From Bugula neritina (Eukaryota; Bryozoa; Gymnolaemata; Cheilostomatida; Bugulidae): a stretch of 60,000 nucleotides of DNA. Position 1 is the stretch's first letter. Every line of letters starts with the position of its first letter. The stretch is taken from positions 23,440,004-23,500,003 of the forward strand of contig OZ037765.1 in the NCBI GenBank assembly GCA_964035545.1, read 5' to 3'. Positions 12,358 through 24,014 of this stretch are shown here, in pieces. The position numbers were made by a program, and so were the translations under genes. The notes beneath the pieces were generated by a model that saw only the letters and a list, made by a program, of their open reading frames with translations, was not told the origin of the DNA and ran no database searches.

Positions 12358-15300
12358 CAATGTGCTAACTTTCCTATTGAAGAAAATTGCCCATTTCAAA
12401 TAGAGCTTTCTAAGATAAATTCAAATGTTGACTCTTTATCTGTTTATGATTGGCTACAGTGAAAAAATACTGAGGTTAAATGTACCAATAAATGTACCAA
12501 TAAACCTATTAACTATATTACAGGGTAATTGGTAATTAGTATTACAGAGAGACACAATGCAGAGAGCAAATTCATATCCTGGTGAAAGACAACATATATA
12601 TAGGCAGAATGACACCTGCAGCAGATATGGTAATAATATTAATCTATTTTTACAAATGTTGACAACTATTTAGCTGAGGTGTGAACGGTTATAGCTTAGT
12701 ATCAAAATTAGATTATTTTGTGAGTTATACTTGTGATTTTAGGTAGCCTATGTAATAAATGCCGTTAAAACTTCTAATTAAGAACTTGAAACAAAATGTT
12801 TAAAATTTGTGATGACCTTCACTAGATAAAAAACCAATTTTTAAGGAGCAACATGATCACACTGGTTACTAACAACGCCAGAGATGTCCTTTAACAAGTA
12901 TGCTCTATATACTCTTATGCCTCAGTTAGCACCATAGTTACCACAATCAGCGGAAATGTCTCTTAAGTTGAGTCAATTTTGCTATACTGGGTTGAAATCA
13001 CTTGATGATCTGTGTCTTTATTAGAAAATAAAGTAGTGTTGGATGGGTTATGCTAAATTACTATTCACCATAGCAGTCCTAATAAATCACTCAAGTCATT
13101 GAACATAAATTTGAACTACAGAAAAAGTAGCACTTGCTGTGTTGCAGCTTTAAAATTAAATCCACATATTTTATTGATCAGGCAAAAGCCTGAGTGAAAA
13201 CAGCCTCAGTTAACTTTATTTCAACGAGTTTCAAGAGTTAGCTGAATTTTTTTCAATTTGGCTAGTTTGCTCAATATTTATTGTTTCAATGGTTTGAATG
13301 GCTGTTCCATTTTCAAATTTAAATCAAATGAAAAGCTACAGGTTTCCATAGTAGCTATATATGCATATACGAGTTGGTTTCTTACAGGGAGGGACAACTC
13401 AAAATTAACCAGTCTTTGCCTGAGCAGCAGGTGTTAATATGTAAAAATATATACAAACGAAGTCAACCTTAGTACAGCGTTTAATTATGTTTTTTTCTAT
13501 AGCAATTTTTGAATTTGACTCATTTGTTTTAGCTAATTTCAAGAAGTTATTAAACTAATTGTAGTTTAAATATATACTGGAAATAAGTTTAGTGTTGGCA
13601 ATTTGCACACAATAATTAATTTTACACGTTGTAATACTTTGCTTAAAATTAATATAGCTACAAGATGCATTTTAATTACTTAAAATAAAAGAGCTAGGAT
13701 CCAATGAGGTGCTTGAGCCATAAGTTGTAATCAGTGATTACAATAATTGTTTACGGTTTTCGAGTGTATGCTGCCGCAACTGCCAATAGCTGTCAAATGC
13801 TGATGGAGTTTTTATTCTAGCGGAACAGTTCCTATTTATCGGTGATACTACTAAGGAAACACATGTAATGAATGGTTAATAGAACTTAATCATACTACAA
13901 AGCAAAGCAAAATTGTCTACTTTCAAAAAATGAAAGCACAACTCCAGCATGTGTAGCAGTATTTGGTTAATTTATTAATTTATTGAAGTATCAATTATTC
14001 ATGTTGGACTTGGAATGTTCTTGAAGACCCTGCAACTAACTTATCCCCCTTTACTTTGTTGACAGATGTTTGGACTATTTTGTGGCCACTATAATTATAA
14101 AAGGCATTCAAATGTGGGAGGGGAAGTAAATGATGATCACAAATAAAGTTAGGATAGTCAATCAACAAATTAAATAAAATTCCTAATCATAAGCATTAAG
14201 TCTTTCTCAGTTTATCAGCAGTTCAATATTTTTATTATTCTACTGAGCACATTAAATATCATATTTTACAGTAACTATTTTCTTAGATCTTTACTTATGA
14301 CTAACACAAAGAGTTTTTCAATTTGAGTGATGTTCAAAGGTTTCATGGAACCTAACATGGTTTTTCCATTCAACCGTATTGACATCTATAAATATATTGA
14401 TTCAATATTTTAAGAAATAGCCATAATTGTTTTTTGAAGTCAAATCCTATCCTGGTAATATCTTATACTATAGCAGCTGAGACTTGGTGATTAAAGGACC
14501 TGATGATGTAGCATATGTTATATTAAGCTGGGCAATTAAGTGCTTCCCTCATAATATTTAAAAAGAAGAAAAACTCTCAAACAATATGTATACTGTAACA
14601 GTTCGAGGAGGAGTTGTTAGTTTGCTCAGAAAGCTATTTTGATATAAAAGGGAAGACAATTCCAATTAACTCTAAACTGGGACTTTTGTATAGCTGTGCA
14701 GAATAATTTGCAAATTTTATATTTGGTATAATAACAACCAGTAACATCATTTCAGGCCACTTGAGGGAGTACTGGGTAATTACAAGACCATTTCCAGTCT
14801 AAAATAACTACAGTTAAAATTTTTAAGCACTTTCCACAATAATTAAGTTGGGATAGAACAATTACACATTACAAACTAATCACAGTAAAACAGTAATTAT
14901 GTGCTATATAAGTATAATATATTACAACCAACCCAAAAATGAATGAATCTTAAAATTAAGAAAGAAATTTTAAAATGTAATTAACAACTCATAATAACAG
15001 TCGTTGAAAACAAGGTAAATAGCACCATTCTTAATGCACATACTTTAATACATTCTTAGGTCGTTAAATACGCTGTATATATTTTCTACTTGATGTGCAT
15101 TATACACGTGGTGCTATATCGATGGGAATATATTTCAGCCCAATTGCTTTATGGCATAACAGATTAGTTGCTTAGTTAGATGAGCTTTTGCATCGATGCA
15201 AGGCGATTAAGAAAAAATCAACAGTGGTTATTTCTAGATTAGTTTCATATAAGCATAATAGTTTATCATTTTGCAGACAATCTTGAGGTAAATCGGCAGT

Positions 15301-16084
15301 TTTTTTAAAATAGCCATGCCGTATTTATAAAAATTATATTTTAAATTAAAAGGTTGTACTTCCACCGATTATCGTAGCATCTTCTGATATGGCTATGCAT
15401 TGCTTTTAAAACTATCAAACATTTAAGTTATCAATACAAGTAAAAAGTAAAATATGAAAAGTATGCTATATATACTCCACATGAATAGAGCATTTTATTA
15501 CATATCTGTTGACTGTAGGACTTGTGGTAACTAAAAGTTACCATTTGCCATATAAAATGGTTCAATTTAGCGACTCTACTTTAAACAATAAGAATACTAA
15601 ACGGTATACCTGGGTGCCAAACTTTACTCCAGACAACGCCTAACAAATCAATTTTTCTTACAAATAAATGTTTGTATCAAGTTTGCAAAAAGGCAACCTT
15701 CCAAAAAATTTAGTTCTTAAACTCTCCCCAAAATGTATGCATTAATATATAATTTATTTAATACACAAGTGATAATTGTAACACAGATGCATGGACAGAG
15801 CTATAGGTTCAGGGTTGGGAAGTAAAAAAAATGTTCCATGACTATAACCTCTTAGCCTCTTAATAATGATAATAGCTTTGACTTGAATAGTGCCACTATT
15901 AATACATGATAATCAATATGAGACTTCATAAAAAGCTGAGCAGTTGCAGACTAACCGGGCTTAAAAGTAGGGGTGACAAAAGTATATAAAACTGAGTAAT
16001 TGAACTTTAAAATATGTTTTGTTAATATTCTGTATAAGATAGTAATAAACTATTTTACACTACTTATACCTATAGTAAAACATA

Positions 16085-17040
16085 TAGTGATGTCTCATAG
16101 ATATCGTAATATCATTTGAATTTAGAATTACTAATAGTAAAATTGACAGTTACAGTAAATCACAGAATAATAATAATGTAGATGTATTTGTATTTGTGTA
16201 CCACAGTCACACTCACATTGGTTCTGTTCATGCAGTGATTTTTTTTCAGCTTTCAAAAAAAATTAAAAATTAAATATTTATTCAGATTCATATTGGTTGA
16301 TAAATACTAATAGTAATATCAAATTTCATTGTAAAAGCAATAGAATAGCCATGGGCATAGCCAAAAAGTCTAAAAATATTTATAGGTAATATTATACTTA
16401 CACTATTACTATTAGTATTAGTATTACTCACAGTAAAAATAAATGCAATAGCAGGGCTCTGGCCAGGAACAATAAGCTATGGGACAAAAACTATAGACCT
16501 ATCAGTATGGCTAAGAACAGTAATTTCAATTAGTATTACATTCAATTGCTAATATAACTATAAGCATAAACATCCACGACCATATCATCATACTATTACT
16601 ACAAGTACAGGTTCAAATTAATTATTAAATTAATTAATTAAATTTTGCCATTATAGTAACTCGTTGATCTCTGAGGCTTGCACGATGTTCCTACGGCTAC
16701 GGGATCCGCTGCAGGATCTGCTTCATACAGATACAGATCTCCATCATAATCATTAGCATTATCATAGTGATTATGAGAATGAATACGATAAAATCTAAAT
16801 AACCATTGAATGATTGATGATGTTTAATTCCATATAAATATTCTATTATTTGTATTTTAACTTAAACTTTTAGCTTCACTTCAACTCTTAGACTTTTATT
16901 TTTTGTTAATCTTACTCTTCGGAACCTCTGAAAGAATTGAATTAAAATTGTAGCTTTAGTTCTACTTTTACAGTTTTAGTTTTGAATTGCTCATTCCATT
17001 ATCATTATGATTATCAATGTTAATATTATTGTATTGTATA
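16085..17040. repeat. Cryptically simple AT-rich sequence
   Basis: This is a loose mixture of trinucleotide-like words (ATTAGTATTAGTATTACT, TTAATTAATTAA, CATAATCATTAGCATTATC) with no fixed period. It resembles the tracts at 25680-26030 and 50700-51190 in composition, including a shared ATTATCATTATGATTATCA-like run. Confidence 0.5.
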
Positions 17041-17728
17041 CAACAAATTTACACGATGGAGAAAATGCAGTACTGACCATTGTCATGGTTTCCGACGTGA
17101 TTACAGAATTGGAAAGAGCATGTTCTTTCTGGCATCGGTCCAACTAAAACAAGTTAACTCTTGGTGTGAGCAGTGAGGGAATTCTCTGGTAAATCACCGA
17201 ATGGCGTTGTCTTTGCAGCCAATTTGTTATTGAGCACATATACGTATGGATCGGCTGAGTACTTAAATTAACCTCAATGTATATGTCTATGAGCCCATAA
17301 GCTATATCCGTTTATCCAATAATTTGCTTACCCACTGTAGGCGTGTTTTGAACTTGACAGAAAAGACGTTATAATCATCATGTAGCGATATTCATATTGC
17401 ACGAAATCATTACTATCACTATGACTATGCTATGAGGTTAATTTTATGCTAAGCTAATATATTTTGCAACATCAATTTAAAAACAATATCTTTTTTAACA
17501 AGTAGTTTATTAGAAAATATCAAAAAAAGCACAACGTTTGTGTACCGTAATGTACAACGGTGCATCACCGTACCAAATTCATGCCACCATGCAGTATTTT
17601 TATTGCGCTAATGTATAAGCGTGACGCGGTGACAGAGTACATAGAATTAATACTGCTGAGGCACAATTTAGATATAATATTAGAATGCAGGGGTAAAAGT
17701 TGAGGTATCGTAATTGTCGATTACAAAT

Positions 17729-20700
17729 ATGAACTGTCAAATATTTACAACTTTTGTAGCTGTAATAATTTGTTCACATTACGCGTATACTCAAAATGAA
17801 GGTAAGATATATTTGATTTTATGCACTATATGTTGTCCTAATAAACTAATTATTTTAAATATATATTAACGCTTAACTTCAAGTTTAAGTAATCGTCATC
17901 GCGCGTTTGAGTTTTAGGACAAATTTTGATTAGTAATACTAATAGTTGATATCATTTTATTATCAATGTGAATATGACTAAGTGTAACTATGTAAGCATT
18001 GATAATTTAATGAACTTTGATTATTTTATATTCAAATTAAATTTTGTTATAGATAACTTTAGTTATTCATTCAAAGTGAAAAGTAATCGAATTTAATTTT
18101 CTGACCTACTTACTGTTACTGAGTGTTACTGTTAGGAAGTAGCTGTTACTGTTAATATTAGCAATTTTTAAGGATAAACTTTCACAATCGGATAAAGTCG
18201 CGTGATTTTAGTAAATAGACAAGCCATGCTATAAACACAAATTCGGAAAGGTTCAGGTAAAGTTGCTCTTCTAGTTTAAACAGGAGAGCAACTTTACCTG
18301 AACCTGTCCGAATTTGTTGACTACTCGTAGATAGATGCAGACACAGCCCAGTGATGCTGTACTAGCTTGTTCATGTTTGATGCACTCTAAACTGTGCTTT
18401 TGGTTTCATAAGCTCAGAAAGAAAAATCTGCATCAGTATGTTTAGCAATAGTGAAATTATAGTACTCCTATCACATCTATTTACTTTTGGTTACCTTTTA
18501 AAAAGCTATAGTTTGCCAGTTTATCTCTCTCTTCTGACAAGATGTTCAATGTAATTCAATAAGCTATAAAATGCTATTATTAGTTGGCTGCGTTGGTCTA
18601 TTAGTAGTTTTTTTTTTGTAACTATGATAGTTACTGGTTTCAAATTATGGCCTACTAGTTTTTACCAGCATTGTATTCTGTATACGACAAGGTAATTGGA
18701 CAAAATGCCTAGACAATTCTCTTACACAAAGTCTCTATGTATGTTTTTGCCTTCTAATGTGACTTTTTGTTTCTATATATTGGAATACATGTTGTTGGCA
18801 CTAGTTCAATTTACCAAATTCTAGATTTTTTGATGGCAGATTTGTATCTATTTGTAATGCAATACAAGTATTTAAAGGTTTTAAAATAGTGAAAAAGTCA
18901 ATGAGAGCAGGTTTACTTATTATGGTATTGCTTTTCTACAGATACTCCTACCCTGGTAACAGAAGTGAAGATCTGTGTTCGCAGTGTAATTGAAGCTATA
19001 AAATGTGAGACGCTAAGCAGCGAATTGGCTAAGATGCAAACTCCAATCCAATCAACTATTCGAAGTGTGTCCTGTGTAGAGGCATCAGACAGTTATAAAT
19101 GTTTAAAAATGATAAATGACGGTGATGCTGATATTGTGAATCTTGATGCAGGCACTGCTTACTATGCAAGCATTAATTATGTGTCCACATTATTTCTTCG
19201 AGAGAAATTTCCGATGTCTCTTCAGCGGGGTAAGATGTTTCTCCTTATCTATATATTCTGAATACATTCTTTGTACAAGCAATGCTCTTAGTTTTAATGT
19301 TCTATTTTTTATCTTTTTAGAAAACCCAATATATTCAGTTGTAGTCCTTCCAAAATCAAGCAACATCAATAAACTTACTATGCTTAAAAGCAAACGACTT
19401 TGTTCTACAGGTGAATTATAATTCTTCTAAATACTTTATAATAGACAAGATTAGTATTTTACATATTATCTAAAAAATGTTTTGTATTGGCTAGACAAGT
19501 ATTATAAAGAAAAACTTCCAAGCATTATAATGTATGATTTTATATTTGTTGGTCTTGAAAGGTGTTGATGATGCAGCTGGATGGACCTTACCTCTTAGTA
19601 AACTGGTAGAACTCGGTATCTTGACTAATACAGATTGCAATGTGAAAGTGAAATCAGCTGCCTCATTTTTTGGTTCTATGTGTGCTCCTGGTGCTTTAAC
19701 AGAGTATCACAATCCATTTGGTAAGTGTTTGTGACTGAACTGGGTTTCATAATGCAACTCACGATTTGTTTTCAGCTTTTATAAGATATATATATATGTA
19801 TAATATATATATATTATATTTATATATAATATATATATAAATACTGTATATACTATATATACATATATATAATATTTTATTGATTTACCAGATCCTAACC
19901 ATGCAGTGAAACATGTTTTCAGGTGATAACCCAGTCTCTTCCTGTGAACAATGTGGCACTACAGGGCGAGATTGGTGCACATACAGGGATATGTATGCTG
20001 GTAGTGAAGGTCCACTTCTTTGCCTGAAAGACAGAGTTGCAGATGTAGGATTTATGAGATCAGTCGACCTTGAATATCTTACAACATCTCATCATGGCGA
20101 AGCTCCTGCTTATGATCCCAATGTAGGTTTCATTTAATTCACCAGTTAGTAGTGAGCATGGTGTGAGTATGAGCTCTCACGGTTCCTGATCATTTACTGT
20201 AGAATGCTAAGGTGTGTCTCCATTTGATGTTTGAATTTTGTCAGTCGGATGAAAATGTTTTGTCAATAATTTTTATGGTTATATGTAATTGTTTGAGTTT
20301 TCTCCAAATAACAAAGCATTGTAAAATAGCTTTTTGACTGCAGTGTAATGAGCAGTTACAGCAGCCACACACTAATACTAATGTGCAGTTATTATTTTGT
20401 AGGACTATAAGTTACTTTGTCCAGACGGTACGACTAGCACTGTGACTGGTTATGATACTTGTAACTGGGGAGAGGTTAAACCCAATGTGCTGGTCACCTC
20501 TGCTGCTAAATCTCCAGAAACTCGAAATGAATACATGTAAATATTCTATTTCTTCACTTGTTGTGTTTATTTTCACAATCAGCAGTTTTGAGGACCAAAT
20601 TGTCATTATCTGCTTATTCATTCTTTTTTAGCACTTTCTTTGAGAAACTTGCGAAAGCCTTTCCTCCATTACCAGATGGTAGCAGTGGCTCTGGAAGTGA

Positions 20701-23700
20701 TAGTAATGATACTGTGGTTGCACCTACTGCTTCCCCAACTACACAGACATTCACACTGTTCAACAGCGACCCTAAATATGGTCTCAACTCTCTCTTCTCT
20801 TCCGCTGCTATTGATTTTCAAACATTGAGCAGCGTTGAAGATGGTTTCAATTACGCTGGTGAGAAAAGTCAACAGTACAATTCCTTTACTGAAATATGTT
20901 AAGATATTTTGCTTAAATATCTGCTATGTTTTGCTGTGCTGTGCGGTCTTTCTGTTCTTATGCGCTCTTGTAACACTAAACTTACTCGTTGATGTTTTAG
21001 GTGGTGTTGAGTATCAAAAGAAATTAGACAATTTGTTGACGTGTCCTGTGGATTACATGAGGTTTTGTGTTGTGTCTGAATATGAGATGAGGAAGTGTGA
21101 GAATATGCTGCTGGCTCTGGGCGTCAGAAATCTCAAGGTAAGTATTTTGTTAGCATTTTACATCCTATTTCTACATGAAGTGCTGTGCAAGCAATTCATT
21201 GGCATAGCTTAACAAATTGTATTTTCTATGATTTTAAATTTGATTTGGTGAACTAAGATTACACATGTCCCAAGTCTCTGTATGATCAAACTGTAGCTAA
21301 GAATATATTTTCCTCGATTTTTAGCGAATATTCTTTTAACTTTCAACTGCAAATAATATAGGTTGTGTGCGCAAACAGTTTATTGTAATTCTATATTTTG
21401 TAGCCTGTCCTAGATTGTATTCTAGACAACTCTACACAGAACTGCATGAGGAAAATAGAAGATGGCGATGCTGATGTCATCATCTTAGATGCTGGCGATA
21501 TATATGAGGCCGGAAAGTATGTTGTACTAAATTGTAACGGCAACCATCATCAACCTGAATATTTTATTGCTTGATTACCGCTCTTATATCATTAAACGCA
21601 AATAGTGAATGCTATTTTTTGTTTTATTTTTTATTTGAATATGGTTGGTTGGGAAAGTCTTGGATTTAATAGGTTTTGAGTTAATTCACGCAATTTTAAT
21701 ACTTTTAAATTTTCCCTAAAGTAGTTTCAATCTTTTACGTGTTATTATAATGTTATAGATATTTTGGCCTAGTACCATTTGCTAATGAGAACTATGGAGA
21801 CACTGGTAATTTCTACTATTCGGTTGCTGTGTCTCGAAAGACTGAATCCAAGCTCACCTTATTTAATCTTATGGCGCATAACTCTTGCCATGGTAGCATG
21901 AGATCGGCTACTGGCTGGATATACCCTGTGTTGTCACTCATTGAAACTGGCCAAATTACTCCTGGAAAATGTGATGCTATAAAAAAAGTTGGTTAGTAAA
22001 CTAGGCGCATGTTATCTGATGATCCTTCGTAGAAAACTGTAAGCTGAATAATAAAGCATTTCATCTACGTGGCAGGCTCGCTTGGTAGTTCATTAAACTC
22101 TTACGGTTTTTAGGAGAACTTTTCCGAAGAAGTTGTGTGCCTGGAATATTAGATGATCAGTATAATGCAGCTGGCACCAACCCTGTGAACTTGTGCGAAA
22201 ACTGCGCTGCCGGTGGTATGGACAAGTGTCAGCGTAATACCAGAGAGCTGTATTATGGAGACAGCGGTGCTTTCAGATGTCTTGTTGAGAGTGAGTATCA
22301 AGGCACTGGTTTCATATTTTATTACTACTATGTTATGTAAGGGTCACCTTTCACCACCGTGGTCCTGCGTATATCCCATATACTAGTTAAATTGTGGTTT
22401 AATAAATCTTATGCCGTCAATTTATTCGTTTTATTTCTAAGCTACTATTATACTTTTTGGCCCATTTTTCTTTGCTTCATATTTTAATAAAATTTAAATA
22501 ATAAAAGTTATTGGGGATTGTTTTTTCATAAGCAGTGTCATAAATTTATAGAAAATGTTGTGATTTGTAATTTTTAATGCATTAATAGAATAATTGATGG
22601 TAAAAAATTGTTTTTATGCTGCTATAAAACATTCACCATAATAATTGAATAGCATCGTTGAATTTTTTAACTATAAACTTTGCACCTCTTAAATATTTAC
22701 ACAAGCTCTTTTAAAAGTTTTCCCATTATTTATATAGAATGGTTGTTTCTGTAACAAAATTGCAGAATAAAAAGTTGCTGCTTTGTAAACTGATGTTCAG
22801 CAGATGCTTTGCTTTTGGTGTATAAATTTGTGTATTTCTATTCAATTGGCGTCTTTGCAGATGGAGGCGATATTGCGTATGTTCGCCATATGACACCTCG
22901 AGACAATACTGATGGTAGAAATTCCGATCACTGGGCAAGAAACAGACGCTCTGATGACTATGAACTGCTGTGCAAGAATGGGAGACGAGCACCGCTCAAC
23001 TCTTGGAAGTCATGTTACTTGGCCAAGGTGAGTCACAATTAAATGTATCTCATTTTCTAATATTTTTTTTAATTATATCTGTCTTTACATTCCTGTCAGC
23101 TTCAAATTCAAGGTCAGCCCTGTTACTGCTGAAATGTCAAACTGCTTTTGGATCTGTAAAGATAGAATTGGTTTTTAGGTTCCGGCTAGAGCAGTGGTTA
23201 CAGCGGGCTACAAAACTGAATCGGAAAAGGCCATCTACTGGAATCTTCTCAACTATGCCCAACAGTTTTATTCAGCTGACAGGTTTGTACTTCTACTTAG
23301 CAATTTGCATTAGATCTAAAATATGACATCTGTGTCATTGTAAGTGTAGGTGATTAGCATGCTTGATTAGCATATAATATACTAGGCATGTGGTTTAAAC
23401 TTCCTGAGAAACAATAATAACATCAGAAATTATTGCTGCTGTGTTACATTTAAGCTTTTGAATGTTGCTGTTGCAAACCTAGTCTGTTAAAGCATTAACA
23501 CCAGAGTTCTTGTGGAAGTGGTGACTAAAATATGATTTTTTATATTGTGTGATTTCTTTGAGAATCAAATTCACAGCACTTTGATAATAAATGAGACTTG
23601 AAAACTAAGTAATACTAACTGATCATTTCATAATATCTTTTATAGTCATAATTAAACCATATAAATGTTATGTCAAAATAAAATGTTAACTTGGAAATAC

Positions 23701-24014
23701 ATAGATTAGCATATAAAGATCATGGTGGTATATGTTATTATTACTGTTGATATGTACTATTATTTTATAGTCATTCGTACTTCACAATGTTTGACTCTGG
23801 AGTAGATCAAGACGATCTGTTATTTTCTGACTCCACTGTGAGACTGGTTGAGGTGGAACCTGACAAGCAATCTTATACTGCATATTTAGGTGTAACATTC
23901 CTCAAAGCTGTTAATACACTAAATCAGTTTGATTGCACAAGTGGGCAAGCAACTGTGTCTGCAAGCATTTTAACTTTTATTTTTACATTCATATGTCATC
24001 GATTACTTATATAA
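17729..24014 (+). CDS. Melanotransferrin-like, GPI-type two-lobed transferrin family protein, ligand residues altered
   Basis: Fourteen exons join in frame to 781 aa: 17729-17801, 18942-19229, 19321-19410, 19562-19720, 19923-20122, 20403-20536, 20632-20858, 21001-21137, 21404-21516, 21759-21991, 22114-22290, 22861-23027, 23179-23282, 23771-24014. A signal peptide (MNCQIFTTFVAVIICSHYAYT) precedes an N-lobe (about 33-390) and a C-lobe (about 405-755). The C-terminus (ASILTFIFTFICHRLLI) is a hydrophobic GPI-attachment-like tail, as in melanotransferrin. Family landmarks are clear: LDAG twice, FYYSVAV, GAFRCLVE, DYELLC, MFDS...DLLFSDST. By alignment to known transferrins the iron and carbonate ligands are mostly lost. 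N-lobe: Asp93 and Tyr125 are kept, but Arg becomes Asp154, the second Tyr Ser231 and His Asn298. C-lobe: Asp465 is kept, but Tyr becomes Asp601 and His Arg670. AATAAA at 24368-24373 is a plausible poly(A) signal. Family assignment is secure; MELTF orthology is likely. Confidence 0.95.
18238..18316. repeat. Long near-perfect hairpin in transferrin-like gene intron 1
   Basis: Two 32-base arms (18238-18269 and 18285-18316) are reverse complements at 31 of 32 positions around a 15-base loop. The only mismatch is near the outer end (AAAGG against CTGTCC). The 79-nt foldback lies about 440 bp into intron 1, in a transcribed region. It could be a very young inverted repeat or MITE, or a small-RNA precursor. 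Stem pairing is more perfect than in typical animal pre-miRNAs. No target duplication is obvious. Confidence 0.85.
19786..19876. repeat. AT-dinucleotide microsatellite
   Basis: Interrupted (TA)n of about 90 bp in the intron before the fifth transferrin-gene exon, ending about 45 bp upstream of its acceptor. Confidence 0.9.

Larger units (their letters stand above)
7822..17728. other. Long intergenic region between divergent NFI and transferrin-like genes
   Basis: About 9.9 kb of AT-rich DNA in which no exon could be supported on either strand. It should contain the NFI and transferrin-gene promoters. Recognised content is the hAT-type MITE at 12120-12349, short tandem copies of AATGTACCAATAA near 12478-12505, and degenerate simple sequence at about 16050-17040. 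The stretch 17040-17330 is less AT-rich than its surroundings but has no supportable ORF. Confidence 0.6.

Noticed and set aside
17041-17330. Less AT-rich patch as a first exon of NFI
   Set aside because: The candidate donor is in the wrong phase for the DEFHPF exon; the exon at 7732-7821 fits in phase and sequence.
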